DNA from: Dongia sedimenti
Lineage (GTDB): Bacteria; Pseudomonadota; Alphaproteobacteria; Dongiales; Dongiaceae
Assembly (NCBI GenBank): GCA_030715195.1
Contig: JAUYVI010000007.1
Span: 186,001 to 250,000, forward strand
Direction: 5' to 3'
DNA: 64,000 bases
How positions within the stretch are numbered: position 1 is the first letter of the stretch; every line of letters starts with the position of its first letter. The notes beneath the pieces were generated by a model. It did no database searches and was not told where the DNA came from. It worked only from the letters and a program-made list of their open reading frames with translations. The translations under genes were made by a program, and so were the position numbers. Of this stretch, positions 46,342 to 53,987 are shown in pieces.

Positions 46342-46821
46342 ATGCTCATCATCGGCATCACCGCCTGCATCTTCGGAATCGGCCTGTTCTGCTGGCTGAT
46401 CTTCACCCTCACGGTCTATGCGCTCCCGTTCTTCGTCGGCCTCACATCTGGCATGGCTGCGTTCCATGCCGGGCTGGGCGCACCCGGTTCGCTCCTGGTC
46501 GGCCTCGTCACCGGGATCCTGACGCTGGGTGGCGGCCGGCTCGCCTTCGCCTGGGTGAAGTCGGTCCCGCTGCGTGCCGCTATTGCTGCCGTCTTCGCCA
46601 TTCCCGCCGGGATCGCCGGCTATCACGCCGTGCTCGGCCTATCCGAGATCGGCATCGCTTCGCTCGCGTGGCGGGAGGCCTTTGCCTGGATCGGCGCGGT
46701 GGTGATCGGCTGCACGGCCTGGGGGCGCATGACGGGATTGGGACCCATCCCGGCACGGCCAGGCGGGGCTGCCGCGGGCAAGTCACATCCGGTTCTGACA
46801 GCCGCGACCAGGCGGAACTGA
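46342..46821 (+). CDS. Small integral membrane protein
   Basis: A 159-aa protein with about four TM segments (MLIIGITACIFGIGLFCWLI, then VYALPFFVGLTSGMAAFHAG, LLVGLVTGILTLGGGRLAFA and further stretches). Similar multi-TM proteins are common between parB and DUF736 in these ICEs. The function is unknown. An ATG with GGAG-like sequence (CGGAGACC) upstream supports the start. Confidence 0.72.
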   Translation: MLIIGITACIFGIGLFCWLIFTLTVYALPFFVGLTSGMAAFHAGLGAPGSLLVGLVTGILTLGGGRLAFAWVKSVPLRAAIAAVFAIPAGIAGYHAVLGLSEIGIASLAWREAFAWIGAVVIGCTAWGRMTGLGPIPARPGGAAAGKSHPVLTAATRRN

Positions 46822-47358
46822 CCTCTCGCCATCCTCGCTACCGAATAGGCTGAGACGACGGGGCGTGCGGGCTACGGCTGCGCGTGAACGCATTTCGCGG
46901 CCAGGCGGAGCTCAAGAGGACCTCGACCACGATCACCGCACGGCCCAATAAGACCGGGTGCGCGGGGCGGTCAGTCGCTGCGCTTTCGACAACGAAGCCG
47001 CCTTTGTCGAACTGCAGAGCGTCTTGCTCCTGCCCCCAATCGCCGACCTCTTGTGCGGCTGAAACCGGTCTTTGCCACGCCTTCTCCTCGGTGCTGTTCG
47101 GGCGCACGACCACCTCGCCTCTTGATGGCCTGATCTGGCCGGAGACCGGCTGCGCCTCGATCGCCTGAGCCGCAACGGCGGCGGATCGACTTTCTTCCCC
47201 TGGGCTACGCCCATTCCTCGCGAGGCAAGAAAGTCGCTCCGCCGCCGTCCTCCGCTGCGCTCCGGCCCGCTCGCGGGTGCGTCGTCGATCGTCTCCGGCC
47301 TGCCGATCGCCATCGAGGCCGCGGTGGTCGCGGGCTCGAAAACAGCAGGAGAAGTGAC
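46822..47358. other. 537-bp leader/intergenic region upstream of DUF736
   Basis: Frames here are short, proline/serine/arginine-rich and without motifs, so I call no gene. The right half holds a large hairpin (47176-47247). A 120-bp GC-rich tract leads into the DUF736 ribosome site CAGGAG. Confidence 0.55.
47176..47247. repeat. Large inverted repeat (21-bp arms) in the DUF736 leader
   Basis: The left arm 47176-47196 and right arm 47227-47247 pair at 20 of 21 positions across a 30-nt loop. The core is CGACTTTCTT against AAGAAAGTCG, extended by CGGCGGCGGA-type pairing. It is far too perfect for chance in a leader and would form a strong RNA hairpin or a cruciform. Confidence 0.8.
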
Positions 47359-47679
47359 ATGGCGAACATCGGTTCCTTCAAGAAGGTCGGCGACCAGTAC
47401 CAGGGCGAGATCGTCACCCTCAGCGTCCGGGCGAGCGGCGTCCGCATCGTTCCGGAAGACAATCGCAGCAACGAGAACGCGCCCACGCACCGGGTCTATG
47501 TGGGCCGGGCCGAGATCGGGGCGGCTTGGTCGAAGCGCTCCGAAGAGGGCCGCGATTATCTCTCGCTGAAGCTCGACGATCCCTCTTTCAACGCCCCGAT
47601 CTACGCGAATCTGTTCGGCGACGAGAAGGGCGAAGAGCACACCCTGATCTGGTCGCGGTCGCGCAAGAACGGCGACTGA
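47359..47679 (+). CDS. DUF736 family protein
   Basis: A 106-aa protein: MANIGSFKKVGDQYQGEIVTL, then YVGRAEIGAAWSKRSEEGRDYL and SFNAPIYANLF, the classical DUF736 pattern. These proteins are abundant on rhizobial plasmids and ICEs near conjugation genes. Their role is unknown, though the compact beta-rich sequence suggests nucleic-acid or protein binding. CAGGAG precedes the ATG by 7 nt. Confidence 0.92.
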   Translation: MANIGSFKKVGDQYQGEIVTLSVRASGVRIVPEDNRSNENAPTHRVYVGRAEIGAAWSKRSEEGRDYLSLKLDDPSFNAPIYANLFGDEKGEEHTLIWSRSRKNGD

Positions 47680-48040
47680 GGCCCGTGAGCTGCCCCGCCC
47701 GGCACGGCCGGGCGGGGCTCGCCAAACCAGTTGCACGGGCTCCGGAGAGACCGTCTCCCATCGCGACGCTCCCGGAACAAAGGCCGTGACGGATCACGGT
47801 CCCGCAGCGGGGAATGTCTGGGCAATCCGGCGCTGGCGAAACGCACAGTCGGCCCCACCAGAACGGGCTCCGGATCTCGCGCAATCTTGCCGGCGCACCG
47901 CGGAACTCGAGCCGCGGCGCGCCGGCTCCGGCGAAAAGTGACAAGGGAGTTTTCGCCCGTCCCGAGGCGTCCGCCGCGCGGCCATGCTCGCCCCAGGACG
48001 GCGATTTGCGCCGTCCTTTGAGATCAGAACGAGGGCGATC

Positions 48041-48268
48041 ATGACCGACGAAGCGGCAAGGGCGGCGGCGGCGAAGAAGGGGAGTCCGTTCCTCAACACG
48101 GCACAGGCCGCTTTCTACATCGGCCTCTCCAAACGGACCCTGGAGAAGATGCGGGTCACCGGCGGCGGCCCCAAATACCGCAAGCATGGCCGCTATGTCC
48201 GCTACCACATCGACGACCTGAACGCCTGGTCGGAGGGCCGCGCCAAGGCCTCCACGTCCCATGCGTAG
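48041..48268 (+). CDS. AlpA/excisionase-type helix-turn-helix protein
   Basis: A 75-aa HTH_17 protein: FLNTAQAAFYIGLSKRTLEKMR, then GPKYRKHGRYVRYHIDDLNAW. In the ICE context it may regulate the transfer genes downstream or act as a directionality factor. ATG 48041 is chosen because the HTH lacks the extra N-terminal residues of the longer frame from 47984. It overlaps the peptidase gene start by 8 bp. The 360 bp before it holds no clear gene. Confidence 0.82.
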   Translation: MTDEAARAAAAKKGSPFLNTAQAAFYIGLSKRTLEKMRVTGGGPKYRKHGRYVRYHIDDLNAWSEGRAKASTSHA

Positions 48269-48785
48269 GCAATTGAGGGGCCGCCGCCAGGGCTTCGCGG
48301 CGCTGACGCTGGCGGTCGCCTTGTTCGGCGTTCTCGCCACCGCCGCCAGTGCGATCCCGTCGCGGCGCCTGGTCTGGAACGCCAGCGCCAGCGCGCCGAT
48401 CGGGCTCTATTGGCGCATCGACGGCCGGCCCGAGCGGGGCGACCTGGTGCTCGCCTGGGCACCGTTCTGGGCACGGCGGCTCGCAGACGAGCGGTACTAC
48501 CTGCCTCTTTCGGTGCCCCTGGTGAAGCGTGTCGCCGCAATCTCCGGCGACGTCGTCTGTGCGACCGGCCGTGAGATCGTCATCAACGGCGAGCCGGTCG
48601 CGCGCCGAATGGAATCGGACCACCTCAATCGGCTCTTGCCGGTCTGGACCGGCTGCAGGCTCCTCGCGCCCGGCGATTTCCTGCTGTTGATGGCCGATGT
48701 GCCGGACTCGTTCGACGGCCGGTATTTTGGGGTCAGCGACGGGCACGACATCATCGGTCGCCTGGTGCCGGTTTGGACGCGGTGA
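48261..48785 (+). CDS. traF: S26-family signal peptidase (conjugal TraF-type)
   Basis: A 174-aa membrane-anchored serine peptidase with an N-terminal TM segment, the catalytic Ser region ASAPIGLYWRI near residue 48, and Lys in PLVKRVAAISGD near residue 90. TraF-type enzymes mature the conjugative pilin. It overlaps the HTH gene upstream and the transglycosylase gene downstream (GTGA), so the three are translated together. Confidence 0.87.
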   Translation: MRRQLRGRRQGFAALTLAVALFGVLATAASAIPSRRLVWNASASAPIGLYWRIDGRPERGDLVLAWAPFWARRLADERYYLPLSVPLVKRVAAISGDVVCATGREIVINGEPVARRMESDHLNRLLPVWTGCRLLAPGDFLLLMADVPDSFDGRYFGVSDGHDIIGRLVPVWTR

Positions 48786-49600
48786 GGGCGCCGCTCGTCG
48801 CCGCTTTGGTGGTGGTGTCGTGTTTTCACGGCGCGGCGGCGGCGCAAGAAGCCAGACCGCTCGACCCGGAAACCCGAGCGCGGATCGAGGCGCTGGACCC
48901 TTTCATCGACGAGGCAGCGCGGCGGTCCCCAGTGCCCATGACCTGGATTCGGGCCGTGATCGCGGCGGAAAGCGGTGGGCGAACGGAGCTCAATGGCAAG
49001 CCGATCACCTCTCCCGCCGGCGCCATGGGGCCGATGCAGGTGATGCCGGAAACTTACGAGGAGATGCGCCGGCGCTACGGGCTCGGGCCTGATCCTTACG
49101 ATCCGGAGAATAACATCCTCGCCGGCACAGCTTATCTCGCGGAGCTCTACCGCCGCTTCGGAATGACCGGAATGTTCGCCGCCTACAATGCCGGGCCGGA
49201 TCGATATCAGCAGTTCCTTGACGACGGGAGACCGCTGCCGGCGGAGACCAAAGCCTATTTGGCAGCACTCCACCTATCGGGTTCCGGCGCGTCGGCGGAG
49301 CCGAGCTTCGCATCGGGCCAAGGTCTGTTCTTCCAGCTCCAAAACAGAAGCCCTCCGGGATCGGTGCCGCACCCGGAGATTGAAACCGGCGGGCTGTTCG
49401 TGCCTTTGGTGCCGCCGGAGCCCGACCCCGCCGCCGGAAGTAGGGGCGCTGGGCAGCGGAGAGAGGGGTCTCGTCTCGGTCAATATCAGCGTAACAGCCA
49501 GGTCGAACCGTCTGTCAAGGATGCGTGGTCCCCCCAAAATGCTGGCGCATTTTGGCTCCCCCACGCCCCGCTCCGCGGCGCGATGACGTCGCGTCCCTGA
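48782..49600 (+). CDS. Lytic transglycosylase (conjugation-associated)
   Basis: A periplasmic muramidase that opens peptidoglycan for the transfer apparatus, about 272 aa. It has a signal peptide (LVAALVVVS to AAAAQEA), catalytic Glu in VIAAESGGRTE near residue 63, MQVMPETYEEMRRRYG and FAAYNAGPDRY. GTG 48782 overlaps the TraF stop and is preferred to TTG 48773. The last 50 residues look unrelated to the family and run across a hairpin at 49523-49566, so the true end may be earlier or altered. Confidence 0.86.
   Translation: MRAPLVAALVVVSCFHGAAAAQEARPLDPETRARIEALDPFIDEAARRSPVPMTWIRAVIAAESGGRTELNGKPITSPAGAMGPMQVMPETYEEMRRRYGLGPDPYDPENNILAGTAYLAELYRRFGMTGMFAAYNAGPDRYQQFLDDGRPLPAETKAYLAALHLSGSGASAEPSFASGQGLFFQLQNRSPPGSVPHPEIETGGLFVPLVPPEPDPAAGSRGAGQRREGSRLGQYQRNSQVEPSVKDAWSPQNAGAFWLPHAPLRGAMTSRP
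49523..49566. repeat. Perfect hairpin at the 3' end of the transglycosylase gene
   Basis: CCAAAATGC (49534-49542) pairs perfectly with GCATTTTGG (49547-49555) over a TGGC loop. Outer arms GCGTGG (49523-49528) and CCACGC (49561-49566) also pair, separated by symmetrical unpaired pyrimidines. It is possibly a terminator-like or processing element. Confidence 0.68.
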
Positions 49601-49668
49601 CAGCCGTTTCGCCGGCCGATCTCCAGGGCTTGTCCTCGATCAAGAGGATCAAAGCCACGGAGGATACG

Positions 49669-50025
49669 ATGTCTCAAGCACAGCATGATCACGCCGCGTT
49701 CGACCGGTTTCCGGCACTCGTTCGGGACCTCACGGCGGAGTTCGGAAGCGACGGAATAGGCGCCGTCATCGAGAAATTCATCGCGGCGGAGGAGGCGGAT
49801 TTCCTCTGGGAAAGCCGGTTCGCGGAGCGGAATCTCGGCGACCTCGAGTGCTTCGACGGCGACGAGGACAGGTGCCAGCGGGTCGCGGTGATGGGGTATT
49901 TCCAGGGCGAATATTACGTCGCGATCTGTATCGTGGACTCGGAAAGACAGGCGGCGGCGCTGCTCAAATCACGGCAATTCGAGAGCTTCGAGGGCGCCGA
50001 AATCGCCTTCCTGGCGAGCAGCTAA
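49669..50025 (+). CDS. Small ICE protein of unknown function
   Basis: A 118-aa acidic protein (MSQAQHDHAAFDRFPALVRD, then GAVIEKFIAAEEADFLWESR). Genes of this type occur between the transglycosylase and relaxase genes of related ICEs. No functional motif is recognised. An ATG preceded by GGAGGA-like sequence (ACGGAGGATACG) supports the start. It is the last backbone gene before the cargo block. Confidence 0.7.
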   Translation: MSQAQHDHAAFDRFPALVRDLTAEFGSDGIGAVIEKFIAAEEADFLWESRFAERNLGDLECFDGDEDRCQRVAVMGYFQGEYYVAICIVDSERQAAALLKSRQFESFEGAEIAFLASS

Positions 50026-50744
50026 GGCTTCAATCCAAGGCTCGGGAGAGCGGTTTGAGGGCCGTTTTCTCGAGCCTCTGATCCTGCGTCTGTGCGGTCG
50101 AGCAGGGGAGGTCATCGTGCGAGAGAGTATGAGGAGGTAGGGGCGAGAGAAGTTTTGCGCGAGGGCAAGATAAAAGCAGTGTCTCTACGAGACACGCAAG
50201 CCCTTGTCTGCACATCGACATCTATGGAGACGAGCTGCAGCAGGCGCCTCGCATCCCACTCTGCAGCATTGAGGTGGAACTAGTAGTCTCTAGATCAGTG
50301 CAGATTGGTCGGCGACTGATGTAATGTGCTGACGCGTAGATCGCGTCCCAGCGGCGTTTGCGACAATGAAAGCCCGCTACGATCGAGGTCGATTGCTGGA
50401 CCCGGAGCTCGAAATGGCATCGGCCGGCAGAGGCTTCGATCTGATAGCAATGAAACGAGAGGCCCACCTTTGAACGACCGATCGTTCTGTCGTCTTGGTC
50501 GCGACCTCACGTATTATGGGCAGCAACGATCCCGGTTGCTACTCGAACCTAGCATTCATGGGTTCCGCATTTAGGTCCGGCCGAGCTGCATCCAATCGCA
50601 AGCCGGATTAAGGCTCATCCGGGACTTTCAGACGGTCTGCTTTGCCGGCACCTGCGGCCAACGCGTGACCGCCAGGGCTCAACCCTGAGCACACTTGTTA
50701 CTTCGCAGCTAGTCTGCATAATTGTTGGTTGGGGGGAGAAAACC
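50026..50744. other. 719-bp gene-free region immediately upstream of the reverse transcriptase
   Basis: No frame has a motif or good ribosome site. Two small perfect hairpins are visible: GTGTCTC-TAC-GAGACAC (50179-50195) and CAGGG-CTCAA-CCCTG (50673-50687, with an alternative GCTCA-ACCC-TGAGC fold). Some defence reverse transcriptases use an adjacent non-coding RNA, so this stretch is a candidate locus, but nothing here proves one. Confidence 0.5.
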
Positions 50745-53700
50745 TTGCGGACGCAACGCCATACATCCTGGAGCGATGTAGATTTATCCGACCTCTTGGG
50801 GGCATTTCGCAAGGCCAAGGCGGACTGCTTCTTCGAGCGGTCGACATACTGTGCTGAGCAGTTCTCGAATTACGAACAGAAGCTCTTTTCCAACCTGGAG
50901 GAGCTCCTTTCGGAGCTCCACGAAGGGCGGATTGCGAATGTGTTCGTGGAGGCGCTTGGAAGGCCGCGGATATTCGCCAAGTGCCTTGGCGCAAAACCAC
51001 GTGCCAACGGCACACCACAGTGTTTCTTTTCTGACGACCGCCGGGCGTTCGAGCGTCTGCAGGATACTCACGACCTCACGCCGGAGTTCCGGCTGGTCGG
51101 CGATTTCGGTGTTGAAATGCATGTACTGTCCGGGCTCTGGATCAATCTCATCGGGCACAGGTACGATGCCCGCCTCCGCGGCCACTCGTTCGGCTCGCGC
51201 GTGCGGCGCTTTGGCCGGACCGGCCTCAGAGAGCGTCCAACTGGAGACTACCAGTACGACGCTGTGGGGTCGTTCGAGCCCTATTTCCAGCCCTATCGGG
51301 CCTGGAGAGACCGTGGAATCGAAGCGATCCGCTCGGCTCTCGACGGCGACGAGCCTGTTGTTGCGCTGACGCTGGACTTCTCCTCGTATTACCATAACGT
51401 TGACCCGTCGTTTGTCGTTGATCCGGCTTTCCTCACGACGATCGGTCTCGAACTCAATCAGTGGGAAATCGAGTTCACTCAGGCGTTCGTGGTGGCGCTC
51501 CAGGCCTGGGGTAAGGAAGCGTCGAAACTCATCGGCGCTGGGGCGCGCCGTTCGCAAGACCAGCTCGGCGGCCTGCCAATAGGACTTGCTGCCGTTCGTA
51601 TCATCACCAACGTCCTGCTCTATGAGTTTGACGAGCGGATACTGGATGCGCTGGCGCCGGTCTACTACGGCCGGTATGTCGACGACGTGTTCTTGGTCAT
51701 TCGAGACTCGGGACGAATCCGCAGCGCTACCGAGCTTTGGGATTTCATTAAGCAGCGCGCTGGTGACATCTTCTTGGATGTCGAGACGCGCAGAGAAGTT
51801 GAGGTCCGCCTTCCTGGAGGCTATCAGGCGCGCTCGCGCCTGACGTTGAAGCAGGAGAAGCAGAAGGTCTTTTTCCTTCGGGGTCAGTCGGGCCGCGATC
51901 TGCTCAACAACATCGCTCACCAGGTAAATACTCTCTCCAGCGAGCGCCGCCTCATGCCCTTGGCGGAGGAGATGGACACCATGGCCTCTGCGAGGGCCTT
52001 GGCGGCCGCCACCGGCACAGCTGAGGAGCCGGACTCCTTACGCCGCGCCGACGGCTTAACGCTGCGACGACTTGGATGGGCGCTCCAGCTTCGGTCGGCG
52101 GAGATACTCGCGCGCGACCTCGATCGGAAAGTGTGGGCCGAAGAACGCAAGCGCTTCTACGATTTCGCCTGCGCCCACATCCTGCGGCCGGACAAGATTC
52201 TTGAGCACGTCGACGGCCTCGCGAGGTTGATCTCTTTGGCCGTATCACTGGCCGATTGGTCCGACGCGTCAATGATGTACCGAAAGGCAACTTCTGCCCT
52301 CAGAACGCTCGAGAGCAATCTGCGAAACGGCAACTGCAAGATCAATGGCCAGGACCGGAAGCTAACGGCCCGTGTTTGGGACGGATTGCGCGAATGGGTG
52401 CAAGGAGCTTGCCGCGAAGCCGTCCTCCGGTCGATCGCTTACGACCCTCGAAGGCGTGTGCGGCCGTCCCGCGCGGCGCATGACCTCCTGACACAGCTGA
52501 GGATCGACTATCTTGTGGATTCTCTGCTTCGCGTCGTCCTGGAGCTCCGCGAAACTGATTGGGCGAAGCGTCCCTATCGAGAGCACCTGAGGGTCGATGC
52601 CGACCGCGAACGCCCTGCGATTGCGGGCGAAGAGGTGCTACCAGAAGTCTTCGAGCACTACGCGAAGCTGTCGGAATTCCTCGAGAGGTCCCGGCATGTT
52701 GAACCGACGTCAGGTGTGCGCCGCGTGAACCCGGCGGCCCTGGAGTCCGACCTGAATTCCAAGCCCTCGTTGCTTCCGTACATTTTAGCGACGCGGCCCT
52801 ACAGTGCCCAGGACATCGCGCTCTACCGCCCCGACGAGTGCATTTTCGGCGCCGGTGACGTGCCACCCGCCCAGGCCTGGGCACATTATTGCCGTGCGAT
52901 TCGTGGCGCACCCCAATCCGCTCCTGACTCGGCTGGCGACAGGCCGTTGCCCTCAAGGACGAAAGGACGCCTGGTCGATTTGACTGGCGCCGCGACGGGC
53001 AGGTCCGTTCACCTCGGCATCACGAGTCTGGAAACGAGTCAGGCCACCTGGGCGCTGGCCGCTGACGGAAAGCCGGATCGGTCGGCTGAGCGCTATAGGC
53101 GCTTGGCGACGATCGTGAACTTAGCGGTTCAGGCCACACCGCGACCTACCCATCTTCTCTTGCCGGAGCTGAGCGTCCCCGAAGCCTGGCTGGACACGAT
53201 CAGCGCCGTGCTCCTCGAGGCGGGGATAAGTCTAATCGCGGGGCTAGACTATGATCTCCACGGGCGCGATCGGATTGGGAGCTCCGCGGTTCTGGTCCTC
53301 AGGGACGATCGCTTGGGGTTCAAGACGGCTGTGCAAATCCGCCAACCGAAGTTACAGGCTGCGCCTGGCGAAGAGGAACACCTTCTTCAGTCCTATGGCC
53401 GCACGTGGGTCGATAGCGGTGGTAGAAGTCTACACCCGGTCTATGTCCACGAGGGCCTTCATTTCGGTGTGCTCATTTGCTCCGAACTTCAGAACATAGA
53501 CCATCGTCAGAGCTTCCAAGGCGATGTGGACCTCCTCGCGGTGCTATCGTGGAATCAGGACTTGGAGACATTCTCGGCTCTCGTCGAGGCCGCCTGCCTG
53601 GACGTGCATGCCTATGTGGCGCTAGTGAACAACCGTGCCTATGGCGACAGCCGGGTGCGGGCGCCCCGAAAGGACGCGCACGCCCGAGACATTTGCCGGA

Positions 53701-53864
53701 TCCGCGGCGGAAAGAACGATCATCTGGTTGTTGTAGAAATCAATCCGACGCTCCTGAGGGCTCAGCAAAGTCGCGTACGCCGATGGCCGAAACCGAACGA
53801 CAGGTACAAGCCCGCACCTGAGGGTTTCAAGATTTCCAATGGTCGAAGAATCACGCCAAATTAG
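50745..53864 (+). CDS. drt1: Reverse transcriptase-nitrilase fusion, DRT1 (UG1)-type defence protein
   Basis: A 1039-aa two-enzyme protein. The RT half has motif A LTLDFSSYYHNVD (Asp211), GLPIG (276-280), the catalytic YVDD box (311-314) and a lysine/arginine-rich motif D region. The middle (400-770) is helical with no clear family. The C-terminal half is a nitrilase/carbon-nitrogen hydrolase domain with an intact triad: Glu808 (PELS), Lys869 (QPKL) and Cys912 (ICSE). RT-nitrilase fusions define DRT type 1 (UG1), shown in published work to protect against phage. The start is TTG with GGGGGGAG 8 nt before it. It opens the cargo block and precedes two recombination-type nuclease genes. Confidence 0.9.
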   Translation: MRTQRHTSWSDVDLSDLLGAFRKAKADCFFERSTYCAEQFSNYEQKLFSNLEELLSELHEGRIANVFVEALGRPRIFAKCLGAKPRANGTPQCFFSDDRRAFERLQDTHDLTPEFRLVGDFGVEMHVLSGLWINLIGHRYDARLRGHSFGSRVRRFGRTGLRERPTGDYQYDAVGSFEPYFQPYRAWRDRGIEAIRSALDGDEPVVALTLDFSSYYHNVDPSFVVDPAFLTTIGLELNQWEIEFTQAFVVALQAWGKEASKLIGAGARRSQDQLGGLPIGLAAVRIITNVLLYEFDERILDALAPVYYGRYVDDVFLVIRDSGRIRSATELWDFIKQRAGDIFLDVETRREVEVRLPGGYQARSRLTLKQEKQKVFFLRGQSGRDLLNNIAHQVNTLSSERRLMPLAEEMDTMASARALAAATGTAEEPDSLRRADGLTLRRLGWALQLRSAEILARDLDRKVWAEERKRFYDFACAHILRPDKILEHVDGLARLISLAVSLADWSDASMMYRKATSALRTLESNLRNGNCKINGQDRKLTARVWDGLREWVQGACREAVLRSIAYDPRRRVRPSRAAHDLLTQLRIDYLVDSLLRVVLELRETDWAKRPYREHLRVDADRERPAIAGEEVLPEVFEHYAKLSEFLERSRHVEPTSGVRRVNPAALESDLNSKPSLLPYILATRPYSAQDIALYRPDECIFGAGDVPPAQAWAHYCRAIRGAPQSAPDSAGDRPLPSRTKGRLVDLTGAATGRSVHLGITSLETSQATWALAADGKPDRSAERYRRLATIVNLAVQATPRPTHLLLPELSVPEAWLDTISAVLLEAGISLIAGLDYDLHGRDRIGSSAVLVLRDDRLGFKTAVQIRQPKLQAAPGEEEHLLQSYGRTWVDSGGRSLHPVYVHEGLHFGVLICSELQNIDHRQSFQGDVDLLAVLSWNQDLETFSALVEAACLDVHAYVALVNNRAYGDSRVRAPRKDAHARDICRIRGGKNDHLVVVEINPTLLRAQQSRVRRWPKPNDRYKPAPEGFKISNGRRITPN

Positions 53865-53987
53865 ACACGATGGAGTCCTAATCCTATACGCCGCACGGGG
53901 GGCGCGATAAATCGCCTGATGATGCATACCGCTAGCCTGCCCTTTGCTCCCGGCCGGCGCGGCCAGACTGAAGGACAGCGAGGCGCA

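Noticed and set aside
50784-51920. Minus-strand 378-codon frame opposite the reverse transcriptase
   Set aside because: Antisense shadow; the plus strand carries the YVDD and nitrilase motifs in one uninterrupted frame.
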